A DNA stretch of 64,000 nucleotides from Paludibacteraceae bacterium (GTDB taxonomy: Bacteria > Bacteroidota > Bacteroidia > Bacteroidales > Paludibacteraceae), in contig JAEEMG010000073.1 of assembly GCA_016283095.1 (NCBI GenBank), forward strand, positions 147,938 to 211,937. The letters are read 5' to 3'. The stretch's first letter is position 1. The number at the start of each line of letters is the position of its first letter. Shown piece after piece: positions 52,109 through 61,163 of the stretch. The position numbers and the translations under genes are program-made. The notes under the pieces were generated by a model that saw only the letters and a program-made list of their open reading frames with translations, did no database searches and was not told the DNA's origin.

Positions 52109-53053
52109 TTAAGCCAGACGACTGTTTGCCGCCTTAAGTAGTTCTTCACACTTGCTTGCCATTCCCTCAACGATCTCTTTGCATGACTTCTTCTCGTTGA
52201 TCATACCAGCGATCTCTCCAGCCATGAAGCTACCTTCTTTCAAGTTTCCGTCCTTAACTGCCTTGCGAAGAGATCCTGCTCCGAACTGAAGCAATTCCTC
52301 TGATGTCACGTTTGGATCGTTCTCCATCTTTGCGAAGCTCTTAGAGAATGGAGTACGTACAGTACGAACTGGGTGACCAAGTTTCTTACCTGTTACGATT
52401 GTGTCGTTGTCACCAGCCTTCAATACCTTTTCTTTATATACCTCGTGTACAGTACATTCGTCTGCTACCAAGAAGCATGTTCCACACTGAACAGCCTCTG
52501 CACCCAACATGAATGCTGCTGCCATACCACGTCCGTCGCCAATACCACCGGCAGCGATCACTGGCACGTTTACTGCGTCTACAATCTGAGGAACAAGTGG
52601 CAATGTGTTGGCTTCACCTGTGTGACCACCACTCTCTGCACCCTCAGCGATAATTGCGTCTACTCCCATTCTCTCGATACGAAGAGCCAACGCTACACTT
52701 GCTACAACTGGAATAACCTTGATTCCTGCTGCCTTCCACATCTCCATGAATGGAGCAGGAGAGCCAGCTCCTGTAGTAAGGATCTTAACTCCTTCTTCAA
52801 CAACGATCTGCGCGATTTTCTCCACCTCTGGAGCCTGAAGCATGATGTTAACGCCGAAAGGTTTGTCTGTCATCTGCTTGCACTTTCTGATTTCTTCTCT
52901 TACGATGTCTGGAGGACAAGCACCTGTGATGATTCCCAAACCGCCTGCATTACTTACAGCGGCTGCCAAACTAGCGTCGGCAACCCATGCCATACCACCC
53001 TGAATAATTGGATATTTGATACCCAATAGGTCGCAAATCTTACTTTTTATCAT
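52109..53053 (-). CDS. fabK: Enoyl-ACP reductase II (FMN-dependent, FabK type)
   Basis: A 314-residue FMN TIM-barrel protein of the nitronate monooxygenase/FabK group. The start CDLLGIKYPIIQGGMAWVAD, the AAAVSNAGGLGIITG block, the catalytic-region His144 (ESGGHTGEANTL), and the FMN phosphate loop IAAGGIGDGRGMAAA fit FabK closely. It reduces trans-2-enoyl-ACP with NAD(P)H, replacing the SDR-type FabI. Its position between fabH and fabF supports FabK over a nitronate monooxygenase. It lies 36 bases after fabH. Confidence 0.9.
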   Translation of the reverse strand: MIKSKICDLLGIKYPIIQGGMAWVADASLAAAVSNAGGLGIITGACPPDIVREEIRKCKQMTDKPFGVNIMLQAPEVEKIAQIVVEEGVKILTTGAGSPAPFMEMWKAAGIKVIPVVASVALALRIERMGVDAIIAEGAESGGHTGEANTLPLVPQIVDAVNVPVIAAGGIGDGRGMAAAFMLGAEAVQCGTCFLVADECTVHEVYKEKVLKAGDNDTIVTGKKLGHPVRTVRTPFSKSFAKMENDPNVTSEELLQFGAGSLRKAVKDGNLKEGSFMAGEIAGMINEKKSCKEIVEGMASKCEELLKAANSRLA

Positions 53054-53089
53054 GTTGTATGTAATTTTCTAATAAATTCTAAACTGATT

Positions 53090-54046
53090 TTACTTGTTCC
53101 AACGAACTACACATGCAGATGTCTGGAATCCGGCACCGAATGCACTGAACACCAAAATGTCATTCTTCGACAATTTGCCTTCCTTGTTCAATCTGTCAAG
53201 CAGGATAGGAATACATGCCGACGACATATTACCTGTATTTTCAATAGTAGTAGGGAATTTCTCTTCTGGCTCATCCAAGAAATGGCGGATGGCTTCGATG
53301 ATTCTTATGTTAGCCTGGTGAAGCACGAAATATTTCACCTGGTTAGACGTGATGTTGGCATCCTCCATCACAGCTTTGATATCGTCCTGTGAGTTTGACA
53401 CTGCCATTCTGAACACCTCACGTCCGTTCATAACCAACGGAACATTTCCTTCAATCTCGCCAACGAATGGAGTCTTCTCCATCGCTCTCTTGCTATATAG
53501 CACTATAGGAGCAGAAGTAGTGGTTGAACGCATTGCAAGCACGTCGTCGCCTTCTGCACTGACAACAACAGCTCCAGCACCGTCTCCAAACAAGACGCTT
53601 GTGCTTCTGTCTGTCCATGTCGGGATTCTTGAAGGCTCTTCTGCCGCTACAATCAAAATCTTTTTCGCAACACCTGTCTTAATGAAAGACTCTGCTATTT
53701 GCATTCCATATAAAAAACCTGCACACGCAGCATTGATATCAATGCTTGGGCAAGTGGCTCCAATGTGACCCTGCAATACACAGCCCAAACCTGGAGTGAT
53801 ATATTCATTCACAGTGTTAGAGCAGATGATGTAGTCTAAATCCTTTGCTGTTATGCCTGCATCTTTTAGGGCATTCTCGATCGCCTCAACGCCGATTTCC
53901 TCCAACTCCTGATTTACCAAGAGATGACGGCGCTTAATTCCAGTGCGAGTGGAAATCCACTCATCGCTTGTATCCATCACTTCGGACAACATCTGGTTCG
54001 TAGCAACGAATTTTGGCAATGCACTGCCGGTTCCGATAATTCTCAT
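53090..54046 (-). CDS. fabH: Beta-ketoacyl-ACP synthase III
   Basis: A 318-residue KAS III. The catalytic residues are Cys108 (INAACAGFLYGM), His243 (VLHQANIRII) and Asn273 (ENTGNMSSACIP). The start MRIIGTGSALPKFVATNQML and DTSDEWISTRTGIKRRH are standard. It starts fatty acid synthesis by condensing acyl-CoA with malonyl-ACP; in Bacteroidetes it often accepts branched primers. The ATG at 54046 is preferred to an upstream TTG. It heads the operon. The usual neighbours rpmF and plsX are not seen within the window. Confidence 0.95.
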   Translation of the reverse strand: MRIIGTGSALPKFVATNQMLSEVMDTSDEWISTRTGIKRRHLLVNQELEEIGVEAIENALKDAGITAKDLDYIICSNTVNEYITPGLGCVLQGHIGATCPSIDINAACAGFLYGMQIAESFIKTGVAKKILIVAAEEPSRIPTWTDRSTSVLFGDGAGAVVVSAEGDDVLAMRSTTTSAPIVLYSKRAMEKTPFVGEIEGNVPLVMNGREVFRMAVSNSQDDIKAVMEDANITSNQVKYFVLHQANIRIIEAIRHFLDEPEEKFPTTIENTGNMSSACIPILLDRLNKEGKLSKNDILVFSAFGAGFQTSACVVRWNK

Positions 54047-54582
54047 GTTATAAAAATAATTCTGCAATTTTAGAATATGTTTGCAAATTAAAACATAAAA
54101 CTCCTAATATGCAATTTTTTGATTGCCTTTTCCATTTTTTGACCTCCTTATAGACTGAAAATGGAGCTTTGGTTGAAAAAAATTGTAATATCTTTTCCTA
54201 CCGATATTATACGTCTAGCGACGTGTCTTTCGTTTTTGAAAATACATCTAAAAGATTGTCAATTCGTCGAAATCACGTCAAATAATGCGGGCAAATAATA
54301 CGGGAAAATAATACGGGCAGGTTTGAAACCTGCCCCTACGGATGGATCTCCCAACAATTACGAATTATGCATTATGCACAATGGATTTCCCAATGGATGG
54401 ATCACCCCAACAATTATGCATTATCCACGATGGATTTCCCAATGGAAGGATCACCCCAACAATTACGAATTATGCATTATGAATTATGAATTATATTGTG
54501 GTCGGATTTGACGAAAAAAAAGAGGGCGTATCAAGATTGGAAAATCCATTTTGATACACCCTCATATTTTATTTACAATCTG
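54047..54582. repeat. Repeat-rich intergenic region
   Basis: No gene is seen. It holds the fabH upstream region, short AATAATrCGGGCAAAT-like tandem repeats at about 54280-54315, the palindrome GGGCAGGTTTGAAACCTGCC at 54314, and several AT-rich elements joined to GGATTTCCCAATGGAtGG units (54340-54500), before the terminator at 54522. Confidence 0.7.
54514..54563 (-). terminator. Terminator of the BspA-like gene pair
   Basis: GAGGGCGTATCAA (54522-54534) and TTGATACACCCTC (54551-54563) pair with one mismatch. A long T-run follows on the minus strand (complement of 54513-54520). Confidence 0.85.
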
Positions 54583-56226
54583 TTATTCTTTTGTGTATGT
54601 CACAGATTTGCAATATTTGAAAGCATCTTCTCCAATTATTATGTTGTCTTTTGAATTGTCGATCATGACATCCAATTTATCACAACCATAAAATGCTTCC
54701 TTTCCGATACTTCTGACATTTTCTGAGATTTTTACGCTTTTTAAAATCTCACAGTAAGAAAATGCATTTTCCCCAATCTCAACTACACTTGAAGGAATCT
54801 CTATCTCATTTATATAAACCCAATTAAATGCATAATCTCCAATCTTTGTGATTGTAGATGGAAGTTTTACACATCTTAGATTACTTCCTCCAGTGATCAT
54901 AAAGGCTCCATAACCTATAGTTGTGACTGTATATATATCCCCGTTGATTTTTACTTTTGATGGAATATATATAGTGTCTATGTCCAGTCTTGCACCCGAA
55001 AGTTCAACGGTAGAATCAGATAACACTTTGAATCTTACTCCTTTAAGCTCTGAAGTGTCCATGACAACTGAAAGGTCTGGATTACCGACTACGACAGACT
55101 CCTTTTTGAAGATTATCTGTCCGCAGTTTGCAAAGACAGATTCTCCAGTTTTGACATTTTTACTAAAATTGTCGATTATGACAACCTCACAGCTCCAGAA
55201 AGCACCGTCTCCTAAATAAGTTACGCTTGATGGCACCTCTATACGTTCTACGCTACAGCCCCTAAATGCATATCCTCTGACGCTTGTGACAGTTGATGGA
55301 ATCGCAAAAATATCTTTTTTTATTCCGTCTGCGAAAGAGACTAACTCCGTTATGTCTTTATTATATAGTATTCCATCAACAGAAGTGAAATTGGCATTGT
55401 CTGCTGCGACGTTGATGTTAGTCAAGTTAAAGCAGCTGGCAAACGCACCATCTTCTATTTCCGTGACACTAGATGGAATATCTATGCTTGTCATGACTTT
55501 GCATCCATTGAATGCGTTGTATTCAATTTTTGTTACACTGGAAGGAATCTTGACACTTGTCAGACTGTCATCTTCAAAAGCTGAGAAACCGATGCAGTTG
55601 ACACTCGATGGGATTGTGAAATCACCTTTGATTCCTCCTGGGACGCAAACTATCGTTGTCTTCTCTTTGTTGTACAACACACCATCCGCAGATGAAAAAT
55701 CCGGATTGTCGCTCGCCACATTGATGGTTTTCAAATTATAGCAACCATTAAAAACTGGGGCTTTTGCAATGCTTGTCACACTTTTAGAAATCTCTAACTC
55801 GGTCAAATCAGAACATCTGCTGAATGCATGATATTTGATATAAGTTATAGTTGAAGGAAGCACAATTTTTTTTGAATGACAACCTTCAAACGCACTATTG
55901 CCTATGCCAGTGACTGTATATACAACATCATTGATTCGGACTTTGGCAGGAATCATAATTGTATCGGGGAGCGCACTATTCCCAAAAGAGCCGTTATTTG
56001 TCACTTCAACCGTGGAATCCGATAGAATTTTGAATCTTAGTGGAGTTTCCGACTCATCAACAACTGTTGGATCTTCTGGGGTTGATTCGCTAAAAATCAC
56101 CTCGTTTACTTCATTGACGTCAAATCTTACGATTTCTCCGTTTTTCTGCTTCACTACCATGTCGGTCGCCATCATAGAGAGGCATATTGCGAATAAAGCA
56201 CCTAAAGCAAGTAGTCCTTTTTTCAT
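54583..56226 (-). CDS. BspA-like LRR protein, two-module
   Basis: A 547-residue secreted protein. The signal peptide is KKGLLALGALFAICLSMMAT, then the header MVVKQKNGEIVRFDVNEVNE. The first module has LRFKILSDSTVEV, LRRs such as SVNCIGFSAF and KIPSSVTKIEYNAF, and two longer inserted repeats (VASDNPDFSSADGVLYNKEK, VAADNANFTSVDGILYNKDI). A diverged cap follows (VVIIDNFSKNVKTGESVF). Module 2 restarts at VRFKVLSDSTVELSG and ends with the cap LDVMIDNSKDNIIIGEDAF/CKSVTYTKE. It is likely a surface adhesin. The gene lies 20 bases after its neighbour and shares its first 98 bases with it. Confidence 0.87.
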   Translation of the reverse strand: MKKGLLALGALFAICLSMMATDMVVKQKNGEIVRFDVNEVNEVIFSESTPEDPTVVDESETPLRFKILSDSTVEVTNNGSFGNSALPDTIMIPAKVRINDVVYTVTGIGNSAFEGCHSKKIVLPSTITYIKYHAFSRCSDLTELEISKSVTSIAKAPVFNGCYNLKTINVASDNPDFSSADGVLYNKEKTTIVCVPGGIKGDFTIPSSVNCIGFSAFEDDSLTSVKIPSSVTKIEYNAFNGCKVMTSIDIPSSVTEIEDGAFASCFNLTNINVAADNANFTSVDGILYNKDITELVSFADGIKKDIFAIPSTVTSVRGYAFRGCSVERIEVPSSVTYLGDGAFWSCEVVIIDNFSKNVKTGESVFANCGQIIFKKESVVVGNPDLSVVMDTSELKGVRFKVLSDSTVELSGARLDIDTIYIPSKVKINGDIYTVTTIGYGAFMITGGSNLRCVKLPSTITKIGDYAFNWVYINEIEIPSSVVEIGENAFSYCEILKSVKISENVRSIGKEAFYGCDKLDVMIDNSKDNIIIGEDAFKYCKSVTYTKE

Positions 56227-56246
56227 ATCTAAAATATTTTATCCGT

Positions 56247-57326
56247 TTATTCTTTTAACCACGTCACAGATTTGCAGCCTTCAAAGGCATATATTCTCAC
56301 ATCCACATTCTTCCTCGAATTATCAATCACAATATCAAGATTGCGACATCCACAAAAAGTATAAGCGCCGATGAATGTAACACTTTCAGGGATATCTATG
56401 CTTGTAAAACTGTCACAATAATCAAAAGCAAAACTTCCGATGCTAGTCACACTGTTAGGAATATATATGCTTGTCAAACTGTTACATTGACTAAAAGCAT
56501 CATTTTGTATGCTTGTCACTCCTTCTGGAATCACGACTTCTGTACATTTCCCCTTATCTCCAATCCATCCGTAGCATTTTGTCCCTTTATCGTAGACCAA
56601 TAACTTTGGTTCCAAGCTTTTACAACCAAAAAAAGTATAATCTCCGATGTCTGTCACACTCTCAGGAATATTTACGTTGTTTAAATTACTGCAATTTAAG
56701 AAAGCCCTTTCTCCTATGCTTGTCACACTCTCGGGAATCACTACATCCGTGCATTTATTTTTATCCCCTATCCAACCATAACATTTTGTGTCTTTATCGT
56801 AGATCAATAACTTTGGCTCCAAACTGTCACATTCCTCAAAAGCAGCTTTTTCGATACTTGTTACACTTTCTGGAATATTTATGCTAGTCAAACTGTCACA
56901 ACCACTAAATGCAAATTCTCCGATGGTTGTCACACTTTTGGGGATATCGATGGTTTTCAAATCGCTACAATTAAAAAAAGCAGATTCTCCGATACCTGTT
57001 ACCGTATAAACTTTTCCATCTATTCTCACTTTTTCTGGTATAGTAATGGAGTCGTGGCCAAGATAAGAAGGATTATAATTGTTATTATCTATTTTCACCT
57101 CCACTGTCGAATCTGATAAAATTTTGAATTTCAAAAATGTTTCCGACAAATCAACCACAGTGGAATCATCTGGAATGTTGTTTTTTTCCTCAAAGAAAAC
57201 CTCTTCCACATTTTCCACATTGAATCTACGGATTTCTCCGTTTTTCTGCTTCACTACCATGTCGGTCGCCAACATAGAGAGGCATATTGCGAATAAAGCA
57301 CCTAAAGCAAGTAGTCCTTTTTTCAT
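56247..57326 (-). CDS. BspA-like LRR protein
   Basis: A 359-residue secreted protein with signal KKGLLALGALFAICLSMLAT and header MVVKQKNGEIRRFNVENVEE. The lead-in is LKFKILSDSTVEVK. LRRs (TIDIPKSVTTIGEFAFSGCD, SINIPESVTSIEKAAFEECD) are interrupted by two copies of an odd insert, LEPKLLIYDKDTKCYGWIGD, each followed by KNKCTDVVIPESVTSI-like LRRs. The C-terminal cap is LDIVIDNSRKNVDVRIYAF/CKSVTWLKE. The first 98 bases of this gene and of the gene 20 bases downstream differ at one position, showing a recent duplication or gene conversion. Confidence 0.87.
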   Translation of the reverse strand: MKKGLLALGALFAICLSMLATDMVVKQKNGEIRRFNVENVEEVFFEEKNNIPDDSTVVDLSETFLKFKILSDSTVEVKIDNNNYNPSYLGHDSITIPEKVRIDGKVYTVTGIGESAFFNCSDLKTIDIPKSVTTIGEFAFSGCDSLTSINIPESVTSIEKAAFEECDSLEPKLLIYDKDTKCYGWIGDKNKCTDVVIPESVTSIGERAFLNCSNLNNVNIPESVTDIGDYTFFGCKSLEPKLLVYDKGTKCYGWIGDKGKCTEVVIPEGVTSIQNDAFSQCNSLTSIYIPNSVTSIGSFAFDYCDSFTSIDIPESVTFIGAYTFCGCRNLDIVIDNSRKNVDVRIYAFEGCKSVTWLKE

Positions 57327-57745
57327 ATTTCTTTCAAATTTATATTTTTCACATTTTCAAAAATCGTCGTTGTAATTATGACAATATTATTACAAAATTA
57401 GGGATAAATTGCAGAAGATAAAAATTTCCACATAAATATTCGTGATTTTTATTTATGTGATGTGGGGTAAAATATAAATGATGCGGACAAAAATGCGGGG
57501 GATAATGATGCGGACAAATGATTTGGATGATGATTTGGACAAATGATGCGGACAAATAATCGGGCGAATAATGCGGGCAGGTTTGAAACCTGCCCCTACG
57601 GCAACGACAACCACCACAAATGGTATACATTAAAAATTATGGATTACACATCCCACAATTACGCATTATGAATTATGAATTATGAATTATAACAATGGAT
57701 GTATTTCCCAACAATTATGCATTACGAATTATGCATTACGAATTG
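57327..57745. repeat. Repeat-rich intergenic region
   Basis: No gene is seen. It holds degenerate tandem units GATGCGGACAAATGAT (57479-57575) running into the palindrome GGGCAGGTTTGAAACCTGCC (57577), then AT-rich elements up to 57742, directly against the dGTPase stop codon. Confidence 0.75.
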
Positions 57746-59077
57746 TTAAAGTGTCGGCAATGAGATGCCTTTGATCTTTCTGTAAAGGTCGAGAGCATAG
57801 ACGTCGGTCATGCCGGAAACGTAGTCGAGCACGGCTAATATTCTTTCGTATGGCGACTCGCTCGACACTGCGAATTGCGACGGGATACGGGCGAGAAGCT
57901 GTTTTGAATATGCTTTGTCTGCATTGAACACTGCGTCGATCTCCTTCTCAATCAGTGTGTAGATGATGTTGTAGCCAGCGATCTCGATGTCGACCACCTC
58001 TTTGCTCTTGTATATTTTCTTCGCCGACACTCTCTGGCACTCTTTGTAGGCGTTGCTCACCCTCTCCGACACATAGTCAATCAGAGAGCCTTCAAACTCT
58101 CCCGCCAAAATCTTCTCCTCATTTTTTATGAAGACGTCGGCACACTCCTCTATCAGCACTCCGATGACGCTGGAACGCAGATAAGCCACCTGCTCATTCA
58201 CGTCGTCCACAAACGACATCCTTTCCCTTCGTCGTGCCTGCTTCTCCTCTGAGAAGAATCCGAGGAGCAGATTGAAAGTCTCGTCTTTATCGAGCAGACG
58301 CATCTTCAACGCGTCTTCAATATCCATTATCTCGTAGCAGATATCATCGGCGGCCTCCACCAGGTAGACGAGGGGATGACGAGAATATTTCCCGTCGGCT
58401 TTCTTTTCTATTCCTAAATAGTCGGCGATTTTCTTGTATGTATCGAAGTCTGACTGGAAGAATCCGAACTTGTTTTTCTTGCCTTTCACATCTGAGGAGA
58501 TGTAGGGATACTTCACGATCGACAGCAGAGTAGGGTATGTGAGCACGAATCCGCCCTCACGTCTTCCCTCAAAACGATGGGTAAGCAGACGGAATGCGTT
58601 GGCGTTGCCGTCGAAGTGGGTGAAGTCAGCCCATTGCTCATCGGTGATGCCGTATTTCTCTTTCAATTCCATTCCCGCTCCTTCAGAAAAGAACGATGAA
58701 ATGGCCGTTTCTCCGCTGTGTCCGAACGGAGGATTGCCCATATCGTGAGCCAGACAGGCTGCTGAAACGATGGATCCTAGGTCTTCGACGTGGTTGGAGA
58801 TCTTATCTCCGTATTTCTCTTTCAGGAATTTTGAGACACGGTTGCCGATAGATCGTCCCACACAGCTCACCTCCAATGAGTGGGTAAGACGGTTGTGCAC
58901 GAAAATGGTATTTGGCAGTGGAAATACCTGGGTCTTGTTTTGCAGACGTCTGAATGGGGCTGAAAAAACAAGACGGTCGTAGTCGCGTTGAAACTCCGTA
59001 CGGTCTTGCTCTTTGGGGTCGTGATAGTTTTCCAATCCCAAGCGAATAGTGCAAATCAGTTTATTCCAATCCATCAT
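57746..59077 (-). CDS. dgt: Deoxyguanosinetriphosphate triphosphohydrolase (dGTPase)
   Basis: A 443-residue HD-domain phosphohydrolase. The metal site is His66 (HNRLTHSLEVSC), His111-Asp112 (AACLAHDMGNPPFGHSGE) and the later VEAADDICYEIMDIEDAL. The RDYDRLVFSAPFRRLQNKTQ segment is family specific. It hydrolyses dGTP (and often other dNTPs) to the nucleoside and triphosphate, adjusting dNTP pools. The ATG at 59077 gives MMDWNKLICTIRLG. An upstream GTG at 59107 coincides with a -7 box (59107-59114), which argues against it. The stop codon abuts an AT-rich repeat. Confidence 0.92.
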   Translation of the reverse strand: MMDWNKLICTIRLGLENYHDPKEQDRTEFQRDYDRLVFSAPFRRLQNKTQVFPLPNTIFVHNRLTHSLEVSCVGRSIGNRVSKFLKEKYGDKISNHVEDLGSIVSAACLAHDMGNPPFGHSGETAISSFFSEGAGMELKEKYGITDEQWADFTHFDGNANAFRLLTHRFEGRREGGFVLTYPTLLSIVKYPYISSDVKGKKNKFGFFQSDFDTYKKIADYLGIEKKADGKYSRHPLVYLVEAADDICYEIMDIEDALKMRLLDKDETFNLLLGFFSEEKQARRRERMSFVDDVNEQVAYLRSSVIGVLIEECADVFIKNEEKILAGEFEGSLIDYVSERVSNAYKECQRVSAKKIYKSKEVVDIEIAGYNIIYTLIEKEIDAVFNADKAYSKQLLARIPSQFAVSSESPYERILAVLDYVSGMTDVYALDLYRKIKGISLPTL

Positions 59078-59106
59078 TTTCTGACACTTTTTTATATTTG
59101 ACAACA

Positions 59107-59114
59107 CAAATATA
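59107..59114 (-). promoter_or_regulatory. Candidate -7 box for dgt
   Basis: On the minus strand this reads TATATTTG, an exact TAnnTTTG match 30 bases before the chosen ATG. The -33 position has no clear TTTG. Confidence 0.45.
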
Positions 59115-59144
59115 GTAATAAGGGCGGCAAGTTGGTTGGTTTTA

Positions 59145-59176
59145 TTTGCTTTTTAAATCGCAAGAATTTATATTTG
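59145..59176 (+). promoter_or_regulatory. Promoter of lpxK
   Basis: TTTG (59145-59148) and TATATTTG (59169-59176) are separated by 20 bases, a full Bacteroidetes promoter match. Transcription would start near 59183, giving a leader of about 108 bases. Confidence 0.65.
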
Positions 59177-59290
59177 TGATGTTTATGGATGGTAGTGGCT
59201 TCCAATATTTCCATCATCTGTAAGCGTATGGGCATGGTTATATGTCTGTTTGGTATTAGAGGAACAAAAAAAAGGAAATTAAGGAAAACT

Positions 59291-60382
59291 ATGACTACAA
59301 AATCACTTTTCAAAGATATTCTCATGGCACCTTTGTCCTGGATTTACGGACTTGTGGTTGTCATACGAAATTTCATGTTTGACGTTGGCTTGTTGAAATC
59401 CACAAAATTTGATATCCCTGTGATTGTTGTAGGCAATATCACTGCTGGAGGTACGGGGAAAACTCCTGTCACTGAGTATCTTGTGAAGCTACTTTCAGAA
59501 AAGTTCCGCACAGCTGTGGTGAGCCGTGGCTATAAGCGTAAGACTAAAGGGTTCATTCTTTCGGATGAAAAGAGCACACCTGATCAGATCGGCGACGAAC
59601 CGTATCAGATCAAACGCAAGTTTCCAGAGGTGGTTTTGGCAGTGGATGAGAAGCGAGTGAGGGCGATAGAGAAGTTGAGCAACGAAGGTTCATACCGTCC
59701 GGAGGTTTTTGTGCTAGACGATGCGTACCAGCACCGTTATGTCACACCGGATATCTCTATCCTTCTTGTAGACTATAACAATCTTATCTACAACGACCGT
59801 TTGTTGCCGTTGGGCAGATTGAGAGAGCCATTAAAGGCAAAAGATAAGGCTTCGATCGTGATTGTGACAAAGTGTCCGAAGGATATCACTCCGATGGAAT
59901 TGCGTGTGATAACGATGAATCTGAAGCTGTATCCATATCAGACGTTGTTCTTCTCATATATGGAGTATGGCGATTTGCAGCCTGTGTTCCCATGTGCGAA
60001 ACAGATAGATGCCGATCAGTTGAAAGCTTCGACGGCCTTGTCGCTTACAGGAATCGCGTCGTCAGCTACATTTGAGGAATATGTCAGAAGCCTTACAAAC
60101 GGCATCAAGACAATCAATTTCGCCGACCATCACAAATTGACATTGAAGGATTATAATAAGGTGACGGAGATGTTCGCGGAGATCGACAACAGCAAAAAGA
60201 TTATCCTGACTACGGAGAAGGATGCTGTGAAGATGATGAATGATGAGACATTCCCGTCGGCATTGAAGAAATACATCTATTATATTCCGATGAATATAAA
60301 ACTTCTGAAAGATGAAGAGTCGTTCAACAATTTAATCATCAATTATGTTACAAAGAATAGAAGCTACATGCGCTTATCTTAA
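59291..60382 (+). CDS. lpxK: Tetraacyldisaccharide 4'-kinase
   Basis: A 363-residue LpxK. The N-terminal membrane-associated helix (MAPLSWIYGLVVVIRNFMFD) leads to the P-loop VVGNITAGGTGKTPV (residues 47-60). The Walker B-like VFVLDDAYQHRYV and the DEPYQIKRKFPEV block follow. It phosphorylates the 4' position of the lipid A precursor at the inner membrane. The ATG at 59291, preceded by AAGGAAAAC, matches the usual LpxK start; in-frame ATGs at 59189-59234 would add a basic tail not found in the family. It overlaps the purine nucleoside phosphorylase gene by 38 bases. Confidence 0.95.
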   Translation: MTTKSLFKDILMAPLSWIYGLVVVIRNFMFDVGLLKSTKFDIPVIVVGNITAGGTGKTPVTEYLVKLLSEKFRTAVVSRGYKRKTKGFILSDEKSTPDQIGDEPYQIKRKFPEVVLAVDEKRVRAIEKLSNEGSYRPEVFVLDDAYQHRYVTPDISILLVDYNNLIYNDRLLPLGRLREPLKAKDKASIVIVTKCPKDITPMELRVITMNLKLYPYQTLFFSYMEYGDLQPVFPCAKQIDADQLKASTALSLTGIASSATFEEYVRSLTNGIKTINFADHHKLTLKDYNKVTEMFAEIDNSKKIILTTEKDAVKMMNDETFPSALKKYIYYIPMNIKLLKDEESFNNLIINYVTKNRSYMRLS

Positions 60383-61163
60383 GAGCCAGACGGAATTGCG
60401 TCCAGAAATCGCCATCATCCTTGGCACAGGTTTGGGCGGTCTGACAGAAGAGATCAGCGTTGAGAAAGAGATACCATATTCACAGATTCAAGGATTCGTG
60501 CAGAGCACAGTGGCGGGACACTCTGGAAAACTGATATTCGGAACGATTGCAGGAGTTCCTGTGATGGCGATGCAGGGAAGATTTCATTTCTATGAGGGAT
60601 ATCCTATGAAAGACGTCACATATCCAGAGGTGGTGATGAAAGGTATGGGAATCAAATATCTGATGGTGAGCAATGCTGCAGGAGGATTGAATCCAGAGTT
60701 CAAGGCAGGCGACATCATGTTGATCACAGACCATATCAACCTCTTCCCAGAACATCCGTTGAGAGGCAAGAATGAGGATTCAATAGGTACTCGTTTCCCA
60801 GACATGAACAACGCATACAACCGTGATTTGATCGCATTGGCTGAGAGTGTTGCTGCAGCAAACAGAATTCCTTATAAGAAAGGAGTGTATGTCGGCACAC
60901 AAGGCCCAACATTCGAGACAGTCGCAGAATACAAGTATTTCCGTTTGATTGGTGGAGACACATGTGGAATGAGCACAGTGCCAGAGATTATCGTGGCACA
61001 CTGGGCAGGCATCAAATGTTTCGGAGTTTCAATCGTATCGAATGCACTTGGAGACGCATTGAATGGTATAGAGACAAATCATGAAGAGGTGCAGCGCAAC
61101 ACCAATATCGCAAAAGACAATCTGAAGGTCTTGTTCCGTGAGATGGTGAAGAAAATGAAATGA
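60345..61163 (+). CDS. punA: Purine nucleoside phosphorylase (trimeric, PunA type)
   Basis: A 272-residue enzyme of the low-molecular-mass PNP family. Conserved blocks are IAIILGTGLGGL, VAGHSGKLIFG, MAMQGRFHFYEGYPM, LMVSNAAGGLNPEF, GTQGPTFETVAEYK, GMSTVPEIIVAHWAG and VSNALGD, including phosphate-binding Ser/His/Arg and base-binding Glu and Asn. It cleaves inosine and guanosine to the base and ribose-1-phosphate for purine salvage. The ATG at 60345 lies within lpxK, overlapping by 38 bases, so the two are translationally linked. An intrinsic hairpin follows at 61273. Confidence 0.94.
   Translation: MLQRIEATCAYLKSQTELRPEIAIILGTGLGGLTEEISVEKEIPYSQIQGFVQSTVAGHSGKLIFGTIAGVPVMAMQGRFHFYEGYPMKDVTYPEVVMKGMGIKYLMVSNAAGGLNPEFKAGDIMLITDHINLFPEHPLRGKNEDSIGTRFPDMNNAYNRDLIALAESVAAANRIPYKKGVYVGTQGPTFETVAEYKYFRLIGGDTCGMSTVPEIIVAHWAGIKCFGVSIVSNALGDALNGIETNHEEVQRNTNIAKDNLKVLFREMVKKMK

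Noticed and set aside
52373..53029. A 218-codon plus-strand frame rich in Cys
   Set aside because: It is antisense to fabK, which has full family motifs.
57376..57630. An 84-codon minus-strand frame with Cys, His and Pro residues
   Set aside because: It is the translation of the degenerate tandem repeats and palindrome.
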